The notes below the pieces were generated by a model. It saw nothing but the letters and a program-made list of their open reading frames with translations. It ran no database searches and had not been told where the DNA came from. Shown in pieces: positions 37,058 through 38,423 of a DNA stretch of 38,423 nt (the first letter of the stretch is position 1; each line of letters starts with the position of its first letter). Origin of the DNA: Caldithrix sp. (lineage in GTDB: Bacteria; Zhuqueibacterota; Zhuqueibacteria; Oceanimicrobiales; Oceanimicrobiaceae). The translations under genes and the position numbers were made by a program. The stretch lies in the NCBI GenBank assembly GCA_004356825.1, contig SMXC01000121.1, positions 1 through 38,423 on the forward strand, given 5' to 3'.

Positions 37058-37073
37058 GCGGCAAATTTGCCGC
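37058..37073. promoter_or_regulatory. Perfect 16-bp palindrome gcggcaaatttgccgc
   Basis: Exact inverted symmetry, upstream of hsdR; could bind a dimeric regulator. Confidence 0.4.
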
Positions 37074-37122
37074 GGGTTTAATCGACGTTTTTATTGTATA
37101 CTTTTAACGCCCTTGGTCATTT

Positions 37123-37142
37123 CACACTTTGTCCAAAGTGTG
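37123..37142. terminator. Hairpin cacacttt-gtcc-aaagtgtg
   Basis: Perfect 8-bp stem, 4-nt loop, in the asparaginase-hsdR intergenic region. Confidence 0.4.
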
Positions 37143-37318
37143 GAGCTTTCCCTTGCATTTGCAGAGGTTTTTTTGTTTTTTGATAAAGAAAGAATGAAAA
37201 TGGTTTGAATTATAATTAGCCATTTCTATAGATCACTACATATTGAGTATTAAACAGTTCCGTTGACTTACTTTCTTATGTGCGCGAACAACATCACCTA
37301 AGGACAAGCCAAAATAAT

Positions 37319-38423
37319 ATGGCGGAAAGCATCAACCAAAATCCGGAACAAAGAGCTAGAGATAAAATCGACAAGATGTTGATCGAGACCGGATGGGTAG
37401 TGCAGCCCAAGACGAAAGTTGATTTATCGGCCAACAAAGGTGTGGCGGTTAAAGAATACCAAACAGATGTCGGCCCGGCTGATTATGTCCTTTTCGTGGA
37501 CGGGAAACCAGTCGGGATTATTGAAGCAAAACCTGAAAGCGAAGGTGTGCGCCTGACCCAGGTTGAAGATCAATCTCATGGATACGCGACCAGCAAATTG
37601 AAACACCTTAATAATGAACCCTTGCCATTTGTTTATGAAAGCACCGGCGCACTGACCAGGTTCACAAATTACCGCGATCCCAAGCCACGCTCCAGGCCTG
37701 TTTTCAGTTTTCATCAACCAGCAACGCTGGCGGAGTGGTTCAATCAAGCCGAGACGTTGAGAGCAAAGCTGAAAAGCCTGCCACCTCTCGATGAAGAGGG
37801 CTTGCGACCCGCGCAGAAAAGAGCGATCAAGAATCTTGAGATTTCATTCAAAGATAACAAACCGAAAGCGTTGATTCAGATGGCGACCGGGGCGGGCAAG
37901 ACATTTACGGCCTGCACCTTCGTTTACCGCCTGCTTAAGTTTGCGGATGCCAAACGCATCCTCTTTCTGGTTGACACAAGAAATCTTGGCGAACAAGCCG
38001 AACAGGAATTTCTGAAATACCAACCCACTGACGATAACCGAAAATTCACCGAACTCTACAATGTGCAGCGCCTGAATTCCAGTTACATCGCTTCCGACAG
38101 CCAGGTCTGTATTTCTACCATTCAGCGGCTGTACTCTATTCTCAAAGGCGAGGAACTGGACGAAACGCTGGAAGAAGAAAACCCCAACGAAAAGGTATGG
38201 CAGAAAAAAGAGCCCATGCCGGTTGAGTACACCGCTAAAAATCCCATCGAACAATTTGATTTTGTCATTATCGACGAATGCCACCGCTCCATTTACAACC
38301 TCTGGAAGCAGGTGATCGATTATTACGATGCTTTCCTCATTGGGCTGACCGCCACGCCCGATAAACGAACGTTCGGGTTCTTCAATGAAAACGTGGTGAG
38401 TGAATACACCTATGAAGAATCCA
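37319..38423 (+). CDS. hsdR: Type I restriction endonuclease subunit R, 5' part (runs off right edge)
   Basis: Open frame from ATG 37319 to the edge, absent from the ORF track because no stop lies in the window: RARDKIDKMLIETGWVVQ, nuclease region GPADYVLFVDGKPVGIIEAKPE, RPAQKRAIKNLE, QMATGAGKTFTACTFVYRLL, DFVIIDECHRSIYNLWKQVIDYYDAFLIGLTATP. Confidence 0.93.
   Translation, partial: MAESINQNPEQRARDKIDKMLIETGWVVQPKTKVDLSANKGVAVKEYQTDVGPADYVLFVDGKPVGIIEAKPESEGVRLTQVEDQSHGYATSKLKHLNNEPLPFVYESTGALTRFTNYRDPKPRSRPVFSFHQPATLAEWFNQAETLRAKLKSLPPLDEEGLRPAQKRAIKNLEISFKDNKPKALIQMATGAGKTFTACTFVYRLLKFADAKRILFLVDTRNLGEQAEQEFLKYQPTDDNRKFTELYNVQRLNSSYIASDSQVCISTIQRLYSILKGEELDETLEEENPNEKVWQKKEPMPVEYTAKNPIEQFDFVIIDECHRSIYNLWKQVIDYYDAFLIGLTATPDKRTFGFFNENVVSEYTYEES

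Noticed and set aside
37095-37200. Short frame reading FTLCPKCGAFPCIC as a zinc-ribbon remnant
   Set aside because: Very short, largely generated by the cacacttt/aaagtgtg hairpin, with no supporting coding context.
37844-38284. Antisense ORF of 146 aa at the right edge
   Set aside because: Shadow of the hsdR reading frame, which has strong helicase and nuclease motifs.

Overview
38.4-kb bacterial chromosomal segment, densely coding and mostly on the + strand, with no rRNA, tRNA or CRISPR array recognised. Gene content suggests a Gram-negative lineage of the FCB/KSB1/Calditrichota type (inference only). Left to right: a Ser/Thr kinase divergent from a partner-switching module (GAF-PP2C phosphatase, RsbW-like kinase, STAS) that runs into an Mla-type lipid transport operon (mlaE, mlaF, mlaD, lipoprotein); a decayed sigma54-activator pseudogene; a lytic transglycosylase; an unusual two-gene histidine kinase/response regulator pair; a PpiD/SurA-like foldase; uvrB; a decayed mosaic of SatD-like and DUF5706/PycTM-like fragments; purD; a sugar epimerase; an intact sigma54 activator; an LptE-like lipoprotein; a TPR protein; an Xaa-Pro peptidase; two glycosyltransferases; a STAS protein; an MFS transporter; a HAD hydrolase; a repeat-rich intergenic region; an AmiC-like amidase; queF; queC; a frameshifted SRPBCC-like gene; a DUF1684 lipoprotein; an AlaX-like protein; FxsA; a divergent polysaccharide deacetylase; pdxJ; an asparaginase; and the 5' part of a type I restriction hsdR gene cut by the right edge. 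No wholly new system is demonstrated. The best leads are the STAS/RsbW-to-Mla fusion of operons, the SatD/PycTM remnant, the split sensor kinase, and a family of octamer-based palindromic intergenic repeats present at least twice.
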